Source of the DNA: Myxococcota bacterium
GTDB lineage: Bacteria; Myxococcota_A; Polyangia; HGW-17; JAJRWW01
NCBI GenBank assembly: GCA_024276595.1
Contig: JAJRWW010000118.1
Location: 1 to 18,735 of the forward strand
Length of the DNA stretch: 18,735 nt
Direction: 5' to 3'
Position numbers and translations under genes: made by a program
Shown here: positions 13,332 through 18,735 of the stretch, one piece after another
Position numbering within the stretch: position 1 is the first letter of the stretch
Layout of the letters: every line of letters starts with the position of its first letter
Notes under the pieces: model-generated
What the model saw: only the letters and a program-made list of their open reading frames with translations
Databases searched by the model: none
Told to the model about the DNA's origin: nothing

Positions 13332-13649
13332 ATGTCCGTTTTTTTGCAGTACAACCTCGCCCAGGCCATGGGCGACATGGGCGCAAGCTGTGGGGGAGAC
13401 GTCGCCTCCGGGGCGAGCGCTGCCGGGGCCGGCTTTGGTCTCGGTCTGGGGTTCATGATGCCCATGGCGATGGCGCACGCCTTCCGCTGGCCCTGGCCCC
13501 AGGCCGCCCCGGCCCTGCCGGCTCCCCTCTGCGGGGGGGCGCCCTCTCTCTGCGGCCCCAGGGCGCCCCGGTACTGTGGCCACTGCGGAGGGGGCCTGGT
13601 AGTGGGGGCGAGCTTCTGTGGCCACTGCGGCAGAGCCGTGGTGCGCTGA
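13332..13649 (+). CDS. Small Gly/Ala-rich zinc-ribbon protein
   Basis: The 105-residue product has a C-terminal zinc ribbon, CGHCGGGLVVGASFCGHC, two CGHC knuckles that can bind one zinc. The N-terminal half is Gly/Ala/Met-rich (QYNLAQAMGDMG, then a GAGFGLGLGFMMPM stretch). This resembles the tail of larger SPFH (YdjL-like) proteins that end in a Gly/Met-rich linker plus zinc ribbon. Here no SPFH core is present, so it may be an orphaned tail or a free-standing adaptor; that comparison is from memory. ATG 13332 has AGGGG only 1 nt upstream, a poor spacing. Another ATG at 13319, in a different frame, has a better purine-rich stretch upstream. A seven-T run sits in codons 3-5 (13339-13345). It precedes the alpha/beta hydrolase by 31 nt. 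Confidence 0.65.
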   Translation: MSVFLQYNLAQAMGDMGASCGGDVASGASAAGAGFGLGLGFMMPMAMAHAFRWPWPQAAPALPAPLCGGAPSLCGPRAPRYCGHCGGGLVVGASFCGHCGRAVVR

Positions 13650-13680
13650 GGCGCGTCGTTCTCTGGAGAGCGGCAGGTCC

Positions 13681-14454
13681 ATGCCCAGGATTGCAGTAGA
13701 TGGTCACCAGGTCCGCTACCGCTCCTTTGGTCGCGAGGAGGGCGGTCCTCCGCTGGTGCTCATTCACGGGGCCGCGGGTGCACAGTACGTGTGGCTGGAG
13801 CAGCGGCGCCTGTCTGTCCGGGAGGTCATCACCCTGGACCTCCCCGGCCATGGAGGCTCGGATCCGCCCCTGCCGGAGGTCTCTGTGGAGCGCTACGCCG
13901 ACCTCGTGGCCCGTTTCCTCTCCGAGCTGGGGCACGAGCGCTTTCTCCCGGTGGGGCACTCCATGGGAGGCGCCATTGCCTTGACCTTGGCCATTGACCA
14001 CCCAGAGCGCGTCGAGGCGCTGGTGCTGATGGCCACAGGAGCCAGGCTCCCTGTCTCGGACCTGGTGTTCCAGGCGCTTGACCAGGGTCTCGACTCCTTC
14101 GGAGAGCTGCTCCTTTCGGCGGCCTACTCACCCCGGACCGATCCCGCCTTGCTGCGCCGATTCGCGACCGGCCCCCTCCAGGTCGATCTGGCCCAGGCCA
14201 GGGCGGACTTCGAAGCCTGCGCAAGCTTTGACGTGCGGCATCGGCTGGATGAGGTCGTCGTTCCCACCTTGGTCCTCGCTGGAGACCAGGACCACCTCAT
14301 CTCCGCCGGGCGCGCTCGCCAGCTCGCCGCTGGCATTCCCAGCAGTCGCCTGTGCTGGGTCGAGGGGGCGGGTCACATGCTCATGCAGGAGATGTCCGAG
14401 GAGGTCAACGATGCCCTGCGCCGCTTCCTCCTGGAGCTGGGGGAGCGGGGGTAA
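13681..14454 (+). CDS. Alpha/beta-fold hydrolase
   Basis: The 257-residue product uses ATG 13681; in-frame sequence upstream to 13618 adds no family residues and overlaps the previous gene. The fold and triad are complete. LVLIHGAAG (26-34) supplies the oxyanion loop and LDLPGHGGS (52-60) is the typical second strand-turn. VGHSMGGA (91-98) carries nucleophile Ser94, GDQDHLI carries the acid Asp204, and EGAGHML carries base His232. There is no signal peptide, so it is cytoplasmic. Relatives include esterases, C-C bond hydrolases, haloperoxidases and lipases, and the sequence does not choose between them. It probably shares a transcript with the zinc-ribbon gene. Its last 50 nt overlap, tail to tail, the end of the opposing lipoprotein gene. 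Confidence 0.9.
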   Translation: MPRIAVDGHQVRYRSFGREEGGPPLVLIHGAAGAQYVWLEQRRLSVREVITLDLPGHGGSDPPLPEVSVERYADLVARFLSELGHERFLPVGHSMGGAIALTLAIDHPERVEALVLMATGARLPVSDLVFQALDQGLDSFGELLLSAAYSPRTDPALLRRFATGPLQVDLAQARADFEACASFDVRHRLDEVVVPTLVLAGDQDHLISAGRARQLAAGIPSSRLCWVEGAGHMLMQEMSEEVNDALRRFLLELGERG

Positions 14455-16483
14455 AGGCTCGCACCACGCAGTCCGACAGCTTCAGACAGCTCTCCGCCTC
14501 CAGGCAGCGGGCCAGGGCGGAGGCGTTCTCCAGGCGTCCGCCCAGCCGGTCGCACCGCTCTCCCAGCGCGCGGATCTCCCGCCTGGCTGCCTCCAGGAGG
14601 TCCTTGCGGAGGCCGCCCTCGAAGGTGCCGGTGCCGACCTGGGCCATCCGCCAGCGGCGCGGCTCACGCACCCGGGAGAAGGGCTCCACGCACCGAGAGA
14701 GGCGCGCAGAGAGGGCCGCACAGGAGACCTCCGCGCCGGCCAGGCTCTTCAGGAGCTCGAGGAGGCGGTCGGCCATCGCCCGGCTCCACCTCGGGCTGAG
14801 GTGCAGCTCCTTCAGGCTCCGAGCCAGGTTGGCCACGGGCCAGCGCGGGTGCAGCGCTGCCACCCGGCGCAGCTCCTGTCGGTCAAGGAGGCCGCCCCCC
14901 TGCCACTTGGCTTGCCAAAGCCGGTCCAGCTCTCCCCTGGTGGCAGGACCGCTCTGCAAAAGTGATCGGGATGCGAGGGTCAGCCGAGCTCCTCCGGGCT
15001 CGCGAACCACGGAGAGGACCACCTCGCCCAGCAGCGTCAGCAGGCCCCGCGCCAGCGACACCAGCGCTCGCTCACCAGGGGGCAGCCCCACCATGGCGGC
15101 CAGCACCCGGGCCCTGTCCGCCTCGGTGAGCAGCTCGAGGGGGTCGAGCAGGTGGAGCCGCAATGTCGCAGAGGCGGGCTGAGCCAGGAGCTTTCCCAGG
15201 GGATCGGGTGTCGGCGCCAAGGGGAGGGGACCGCGCCGAGCCGCTCCAGCCAGCGCGGTCTCGCTGCCCGCCACCAGCAGCTCCCCGACGGGCGCTCGCA
15301 CCCAGATGGGCCAGCCCGAGAGGCTCCACCTCATCGGCTTGCCCAGGCCCAGCTCGGGGCCCGCACGCGCGGCCCGAAGGCGCCATCCCCAGGAGGCCGC
15401 CTCCAGGAGCAGCGCCCCGGTGCACTGCCCCAGCAGCCTCTCGGGCGAGGCGGCTCCCTGCACCCGAGGGAGCAGGGAGCCCTTGGGGAGCATGCCCAGG
15501 AGCCCGCCGAGGTGTGCGCGGTCGAGGCGCAGCCGCACGTATGCTGCCTGGGCGCCTGTGGGCGCAGGCGAGCTCCCTGCGGGTCCCAGCCACCCGAGCC
15601 AGCGGTCGGCGCCGGGCCAGCGGAGCCTCGCTCGGGCCAGCAGCCCCACCGGGCCCATGCGCACGGAGGCCCAGGACCAGGGGGCCCGGGAAAAGGGGCG
15701 CCAGGCGGCCACGAGGTCGGCCTTCTCCAGGTCCCTTGTGGGCAGCACCGTCGCACCGGCCGCGCCGGGGGCACGGCCAGAGAGAGCCTTCAGCTCCTCG
15801 AGGAGCTCCCGCGAGGAGGCGCAGGCCACGGGGCCGGGGCCAGGGGCTGGGAGCGGGCCAGGGCCAGGGACCGGGCTGCATCGCCAGTCTCCCCAGCCCA
15901 GCAGGGGAGCTGGAGCAGAGCCGGCCATGGGTGTTGCCCTGGCACTGGAGCTGCCCTTCGGGGACCTGCTCGCCAGTCGGCGGAGCACCACCTGCGGCTC
16001 CCGGGCATGGGCCAGCGCTATCATGCCAGCGGGTCGCCCGGGACCGGAGGAGATCCCCGCGACCAGGAGCGCTCCTGCTGGGTCCAGGCCCGCCGCCCGC
16101 CAGGAGCTCCGAGGAGGGGGCCAGCCGCCGATGGTTCGAGAGATCTGCCCGGCCAGGCGTGCCATTGGATCTGTGAGGTCCGGGATCTGGGCCAGCAGCT
16201 TCCACAGGCGCGCCGCCCTGGTCGCAAGGTCCCCGGGGCGACCCACGGCCACCAGCCAGGTGGCGCGCCTTGGCACCAGCACGAGCAGCGTCGAGAGGGT
16301 CCGAGGAGGGCCCGAGGGGGTGGGCTGCGTCCCTCTTGGCGTTGCCGTGGCCGCGTCCTGGTGGCGAAGGCGGTGGGCGGCCTTCTTGCGCCCACAGCCA
16401 GGGACTACAGACGCGAGCAGGATCGTCAGCAAGATCGCGCCGGGAGGATCTGGTGCGCACCTATGGGGTTTCGTCGATGTCAC
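14405..16483 (-). CDS. Large predicted lipoprotein of unknown function
   Basis: The frame is open from 16774, but the protein is taken to start at GTG 16483-16481. This places a lipoprotein signal at the N-terminus: basic/polar residues, GAILLTILLASVV, then Cys30 in VVPGC. That gives 692 residues, anchored in a membrane facing the periplasm. I recognise no catalytic motif. The sequence is Leu/Ala/Arg-rich, with repeated segments such as LVLVPRRATWLVAVGRPGDL and LVAGISSGPGRPAGMIALAH that loosely recall DUF3352-type periplasmic proteins (weak inference). A Pro-Gly stretch (VPGPGPLPAPGPGP) is encoded at 15830-15875. Cys in the C-terminal part could be disulfide-bonded. It is divergent from a second lipoprotein gene, and its 3' end overlaps the alpha/beta hydrolase gene by 50 nt on the other strand. 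The start is the least certain point. Confidence 0.7.
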   Translation of the reverse strand: MTSTKPHRCAPDPPGAILLTILLASVVPGCGRKKAAHRLRHQDAATATPRGTQPTPSGPPRTLSTLLVLVPRRATWLVAVGRPGDLATRAARLWKLLAQIPDLTDPMARLAGQISRTIGGWPPPRSSWRAAGLDPAGALLVAGISSGPGRPAGMIALAHAREPQVVLRRLASRSPKGSSSARATPMAGSAPAPLLGWGDWRCSPVPGPGPLPAPGPGPVACASSRELLEELKALSGRAPGAAGATVLPTRDLEKADLVAAWRPFSRAPWSWASVRMGPVGLLARARLRWPGADRWLGWLGPAGSSPAPTGAQAAYVRLRLDRAHLGGLLGMLPKGSLLPRVQGAASPERLLGQCTGALLLEAASWGWRLRAARAGPELGLGKPMRWSLSGWPIWVRAPVGELLVAGSETALAGAARRGPLPLAPTPDPLGKLLAQPASATLRLHLLDPLELLTEADRARVLAAMVGLPPGERALVSLARGLLTLLGEVVLSVVREPGGARLTLASRSLLQSGPATRGELDRLWQAKWQGGGLLDRQELRRVAALHPRWPVANLARSLKELHLSPRWSRAMADRLLELLKSLAGAEVSCAALSARLSRCVEPFSRVREPRRWRMAQVGTGTFEGGLRKDLLEAARREIRALGERCDRLGGRLENASALARCLEAESCLKLSDCVVRAFTPAPPAPGGSGAGHR
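15830..15875 (+). other. Strong G-quadruplex motif inside the large lipoprotein gene
   Basis: The plus strand holds eight runs of three or four G separated by only 2-3 nt across 46 nt (15830-15875), well beyond the four-run G4 consensus. The host gene is on the minus strand, so the G-rich strand is the template strand. The codons spell the Pro-Gly stretch of the lipoprotein. Confidence 0.7.
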
Positions 16484-16501
16484 GTCGTCCCATGGTACGA
16501 C
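16484..16501. promoter_or_regulatory. Imperfect 18-bp palindrome at the lipoprotein start
   Basis: GTCGTCCCATGGTACGAC (16484-16501) equals its own reverse complement except at one symmetric pair of positions (6 and 13). It directly abuts the GTG start of the large lipoprotein and lies in the 115-nt gap between two divergent lipoprotein genes. It could be a regulator's operator. A separate hairpin, GGGCGC-CTT-GCGCCC, lies at 16528-16542. Neither has a recognised binding protein. Confidence 0.35.
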
Positions 16502-16598
16502 ATGCCAGGCCCCTCTGAAAGAGCGCAGGGCGCCTTGCGCCCACCTCGCTTCTGACGTAGCCTCCCGAGACCGGCCAACCCTCGAAGGAGCGGATGAA

Positions 16599-17228
16599 AT
16601 GCAGCGTTTGGACGGCCTCATCTCCCTGTCGGCGCTGACCCTTCTCGCCGTCTTGGCAGTATCCTGCGGCTCCAGCAAGACCTCCAGCCCTGCTGTCGCC
16701 CCCCTCCAGTGGATGGGCATTCGCGTGGGAATGGGCCAGGCCGAGGCGGAGCAGGCGCTTCGGAAGATGGGCATCCAGGTTGGCTGCGAGCGCGCTCTGA
16801 ACGTGACCTACCTCTCGAAAGACACGCTCCACACGCGCTGGATCAAGGCTCCCCACGCGGGCCGGCTGCGGCGCTGCGAGGCCCGCCGGAAGAAGGGCGC
16901 CGCCCCCTGGGACGCTGGAACCACGCAGATACGGCTGTACTTTCTGGACAAGAAGCTCTACCGCCTGCAGGCCCAGGTGGTCTCCACCGACGCTGCCTTC
17001 GAGCGTCTGCTCAAGACCAGGTTTGGTCCTCCGCGACAGATCCTGGTCCAGCGCATCGCCTACGCCAGCAAGCGGCCCTCCAAGATCCGCGCCTGGAGCC
17101 TCTCTCGCCTTGGGAGCCGGCTGCTGTGGCTGCGCTCCGCGCACCGGCAGCAGCTAGTGCTCTTTGCCCTGGGCGCCCGGCGAGTGAAGCTGCTGGAGGA
17201 GATCTCCACGCCGCGCAAGGACGGCTGA
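16599..17228 (+). CDS. Small predicted lipoprotein of unknown function
   Basis: The 209-residue product starts at ATG 16599, with AAGGAG (16585-16590) 8 nt upstream, one of the best ribosome-binding sites in the window. The N-terminus is a lipoprotein signal peptide ending in LAVSC, with Cys23 as the lipidated residue. The mature part begins SSKTSSPAVAPLQWMGIRVGMGQAEAEQALRKMG. The segment from about residue 39 (GIRVGMGQAEAEQALRKMG) resembles the short SmpA/OmlA-like or PepSY-like 'VGMsxxeaxxaLG' start seen in small envelope lipoproteins. I treat that only as a possible fold hint. The C-terminal half is basic (SKRPSKIRAWSLSRLGSR). The function is unknown. It is divergent from the large lipoprotein gene and ends in a long GC-rich hairpin. 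Confidence 0.8.
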   Translation: MQRLDGLISLSALTLLAVLAVSCGSSKTSSPAVAPLQWMGIRVGMGQAEAEQALRKMGIQVGCERALNVTYLSKDTLHTRWIKAPHAGRLRRCEARRKKGAAPWDAGTTQIRLYFLDKKLYRLQAQVVSTDAAFERLLKTRFGPPRQILVQRIAYASKRPSKIRAWSLSRLGSRLLWLRSAHRQQLVLFALGARRVKLLEEISTPRKDG

Positions 17229-17232
17229 GCGG

Positions 17233-17275
17233 CCGTCGGGCCGAGGAGAGACGATCACACCGCTCGGCCGGACGG
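17233..17275. terminator. Long GC-rich hairpin at convergent gene ends
   Basis: CCGTC-G-GGCCGAG (17233-17245) pairs with CTCGGCC-G-GACGG (17263-17275). That gives 12 base pairs interrupted by a single G/G mismatch, with a 17-nt loop. It starts 5 nt after the lipoprotein stop (17228) and ends 35 nt before the opposing stop of the small membrane protein (17311). There is no T-tract. Confidence 0.6.
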
Positions 17276-17310
17276 TGCGGGGTGGAGCCTCCCGCAAGAG
17301 GCGTCGAGGC

Positions 17311-17448
17311 TCAGACCATCAGGGCGTAGATGACGTAGGCCACCAGGCCCAGCCCACCAAAGGCGTACAGCGCTTCTCCGGTGAACGTGCGGAGGGGCCT
17401 GTGGATCCCAACCCTGTATGGTCCTTGAATGTAGCTCCGAGAGTCCAT
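17311..17448 (-). CDS. Small predicted membrane protein (45 aa)
   Basis: Starting at ATG 17448-17446, a 45-residue peptide begins MDSRSYIQGPYRVG and ends in one predicted membrane helix (ALYAFGGLGLVAYVIYALMV). The N-terminal half is polar and basic, fitting a single-pass protein with the N-terminus in the cytoplasm. Codons in the second half have GC-rich third positions like the neighbouring genes. The ribosome-binding site is poor, and the frame stays open upstream to 17595, so the start is uncertain. No family is recognised. It converges on the small lipoprotein gene and is divergent from the 120-aa gene. Confidence 0.5.
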   Translation of the reverse strand: MDSRSYIQGPYRVGIHRPLRTFTGEALYAFGGLGLVAYVIYALMV

Positions 17449-17525
17449 CACAGGTATTTTGGACCGCCTCGTAAATGGAGGCAAGTTTTGGGGACAATCT
17501 GGGGCCAGAGGAGAGCCATTGAGCC

Positions 17526-17560
17526 TTGACAATCCGGATCCCTGCGTTACAGGATATATA
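17526..17560 (+). promoter_or_regulatory. AT-rich promoter-like region before the 120-aa gene
   Basis: A consensus TTGACA (17526-17531) and a TATATA (17555-17560) stand out in an AT-rich patch just upstream of the unrecognised gene. The spacing of 23 nt is too long for a standard sigma70 promoter, so at most one hexamer is probably used, or a regulator is involved. Confidence 0.3.
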
Positions 17561-17609
17561 AATGTTTTCTGTGTGGCTGAACATCCTCGGCCCACCAGGA
17601 CGGATCTCC

Positions 17610-17972
17610 ATGAACGCGTACGAGCCCATGACAGCGCATCAGGACGACACGCTAGAGGTTGTTTTTCAAGGCAAGCTGAGCACCAAGGTGGAGATCGCCG
17701 ACACCTTCCGCTCCGCCTACAGGGTCTTGGACCAGCTCTGCGACGGTAGATACTCTCGCTTCTGCTTCACCTACAGCGAGGACTTCGAGGTCTCGCCGGA
17801 CCTCCAGGAGGAGTTTCGGCACGCCGCAGAGGAGGCGTTTGCGTACAAGGAGGCCCTGGTCTTTGGGCGGCCGGTTCACACCACGATCTCGGGGCTCTCC
17901 CAGATCCAGCACCCTTTCACCCGAGAGCTGGCAGGGAGCCTGCACCAGAGGGGTCGGTCGGAGAACGACTGA
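17610..17972 (+). CDS. Unrecognised 120-aa cytoplasmic protein
   Basis: The start is placed at ATG 17610 (MNAYEPMTAHQDD), with AGGA 8 nt upstream. The in-frame ATG 17562, also with AGGA at 7 nt, would add 16 residues and cannot be excluded. The product is an acidic-to-neutral alpha/beta-looking protein: LEVVFQGKLSTKVEI, then VLDQLCDG, FCFTYSEDFEVSPDLQEEFRH and an Ala/Glu-rich helix. There is no signal peptide or membrane helix. I recognise no family or catalytic motif. It is convergent, 27 nt apart, with the STAS-domain gene. A shared role in signalling is possible, but the orientation argues against a common transcript. Confidence 0.65.
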   Translation: MNAYEPMTAHQDDTLEVVFQGKLSTKVEIADTFRSAYRVLDQLCDGRYSRFCFTYSEDFEVSPDLQEEFRHAAEEAFAYKEALVFGRPVHTTISGLSQIQHPFTRELAGSLHQRGRSEND

Positions 17973-17976
17973 GGGG

Positions 17977-17996
17977 CCCGTTCTGCGAGTGACGGG
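17977..17996. terminator. Short inverted repeat between convergent genes
   Basis: CCCGT (17977-17981) and ACGGG (17992-17996) form a 5-bp stem around a 10-nt loop in the 27-nt gap between two converging stop codons. It is short and has no T-tract. Confidence 0.25.
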
Positions 17997-17999
17997 GAG

Positions 18000-18735
18000 C
18001 TAGTGGGGGAGGACCTCTCGAAGCCCCTCGGACCAGCTCTTGCAAAAAAGCACGTTCTCCAAGGAGCCCAGGCTCGCCACCAGCTCCCTCTGCTGTTGCG
18101 GTGAGAGGGCGGTCACCACCACCCTGCGGTGCTGAAGCTTTCGGTGCTCCAGCAGCTCCCCGATCACGTCCAGCACCTCTCGCTCCAGGGGCTGGGCATG
18201 GGTGAAGTCCACAAGGAGCCTGTCAGCGCCCATGCGGGCGACCTCCAGCAGCACTCGACCCAGGAGCATGGAGAGGATCTGGCGGCTGGGCCGCCCCACC
18301 ACGAGCAGGGCAGGCACGTCCCCTGGCAGACGGATGACGGGGGTGTTCTTCTCCAGCACATCGTCTAGCCTGGCTCGCTCGCGAGCCACGATTCCCAGGC
18401 AGTATGTCTCCAGCAGGATGGCCCCCAGGCCCACCTCCAGCGGTCTCCACCTGTCCAGCAGCGAGCGCCCAGCGGGAGCCGGCGTCTGCAGGGGCGGCCT
18501 CGCAGGAGCGGCGGCCAGGGCCTCTGCCGATGCCACCAGAGGCGCTTCGGCCATCGCTCCCCTGGGCTCCTGCGCCACCGACCGCGCCAGGGCGTCGGTC
18601 AGGCAGGGCATGAGCTTCGCCATCAAAGTGGGTGAGGCGCCTGCGCTGGCGAGCTGGCCCCCCGCCAGGGAGAAGGCGCGAACCACTGCCCGAAAGTGGT
18701 CTCCGGCCAGGTCCAGCTCGCCGTCACCGCAGGCA
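18000..18735 (-). CDS. STAS-domain regulatory protein, RsbR-like (5' end beyond window)
   Basis: The frame is open from the right edge of the window to the stop at 18000. A GTG at 18686 could serve as start, but the residues before it (GDGELDLAGDHFRA) look coding and fit the following helix, so the gene is called partial. The visible part has about 245 residues. The N-terminal helical part includes FSLAGGQLASAGASPTLMAK, followed by an Ala/Pro-rich linker. The C-terminal STAS domain starts near PVIRLPGDVPALLVVG, continues through LLVDFTHAQPLEREVLDVIGELL and ends with RRVVVTALS. STAS domains with a helical N-terminus form RsbR/RsbS-like stressosome or anti-sigma antagonist proteins. At the position where RsbR-type proteins have the phosphorylated Thr (VDT), this protein reads LER. 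No signal peptide is visible. Confidence 0.72.
   Translation of the reverse strand, partial: ACGDGELDLAGDHFRAVVRAFSLAGGQLASAGASPTLMAKLMPCLTDALARSVAQEPRGAMAEAPLVASAEALAAAPARPPLQTPAPAGRSLLDRWRPLEVGLGAILLETYCLGIVARERARLDDVLEKNTPVIRLPGDVPALLVVGRPSRQILSMLLGRVLLEVARMGADRLLVDFTHAQPLEREVLDVIGELLEHRKLQHRRVVVTALSPQQQRELVASLGSLENVLFCKSWSEGLREVLPH

Noticed and set aside
13319..13699. Frame beginning at ATG 13319 overlapping the zinc-ribbon gene.
   Set aside because: Its translation is Arg/Gly/Pro-rich without motifs, whereas the frame from 13332 encodes a clean double-CGHC zinc ribbon.
15152..16598. Plus-strand frames of several hundred codons across the large lipoprotein, including an N-terminal extension of the small lipoprotein from 15306.
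   Set aside because: The small lipoprotein starts at ATG 16599, with a good ribosome-binding site and lipobox. The upstream extension is low-complexity antisense sequence.
16484..16774. N-terminal extension of the large lipoprotein up to ATG 16774.
   Set aside because: It would bury the lipoprotein signal 97 residues inside the protein and overlap the start of the divergent lipoprotein gene.
248..17541. GGATCC appears about 21 times by hand count, roughly three times the simple composition-based expectation.
   Set aside because: Many copies lie in codons rich in GGA/GAT/ATC, and the simple expectation ignores codon bias; other palindromes such as CCATGG also seem frequent. Only the two copies forming the terminator stem at 4832-4851 have a clear role.

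Overview
This window reads as chromosomal DNA of a high-GC (roughly two thirds G+C by eye) Gram-negative bacterium. The likeliest source is a myxobacterium-like or other deltaproteobacterial lineage. That placement is inference. It rests on an ACP with an LGIDTVKQAE-type motif in a fused PKS/PUFA-synthase-like enzyme, several lipoproteins and secreted enzymes, a STAS/RsbR-like regulator, and strong GC bias at third codon positions. I see no phage, transposon, CRISPR, rRNA or tRNA.

Layout. (1) 1-3498 (+) is the C-terminal part of a multidomain PKS: ACP, ketoreductase, double-hotdog dehydratase and a built-in 4'-phosphopantetheinyl transferase. The upstream KS/AT part lies outside the window. 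(2) 3601-6139 (-) holds two exported envelope-type proteins: an L,D-transpeptidase (YkuD) with SH3-like N-terminal modules and, downstream, a secreted alpha/beta-hydrolase-like protein with extremely arginine-rich N- and C-terminal extensions. An intrinsic terminator and a probable new promoter separate them. (3) 6282-7889 (+), divergent from the transpeptidase, is a secreted beta-propeller/transglutaminase fusion. (4) 8141-9879 (+) is a translationally coupled pair of paralogous metallo-beta-lactamase-fold hydrolases. (5) 9880-10280 is a 400-bp gap of lower GC with hairpins and no confident gene. (6) 10281-12548 (+) encodes a secreted matrixin-like zinc protease followed 21 nt later by a radical SAM/SPASM enzyme. 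(7) 12585-13277 (-) is a family-16-like protein methyltransferase. (8) 13332-14454 (+) is a small Gly-rich zinc-ribbon protein followed by a classical alpha/beta hydrolase. (9) 14405-16483 (-) is a large unrecognised lipoprotein whose 3' end overlaps the hydrolase, divergent from a second small lipoprotein (16599-17228, +). (10) 17311-18735 has a tiny membrane protein (-), an unrecognised 120-aa protein (+) and a STAS-domain regulator (-) that runs off the window.

How they fit together. The PKS is probably the last gene of a lipid or polyketide operon. The middle of the window looks like ordinary accessory envelope and secreted-protein functions. The gene pair most likely to form a specific, less-described unit is the matrixin protease with the radical SAM/SPASM enzyme, but no clear precursor peptide is visible. 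Convergent gene ends are repeatedly marked by GC-rich hairpins without a U-tract.
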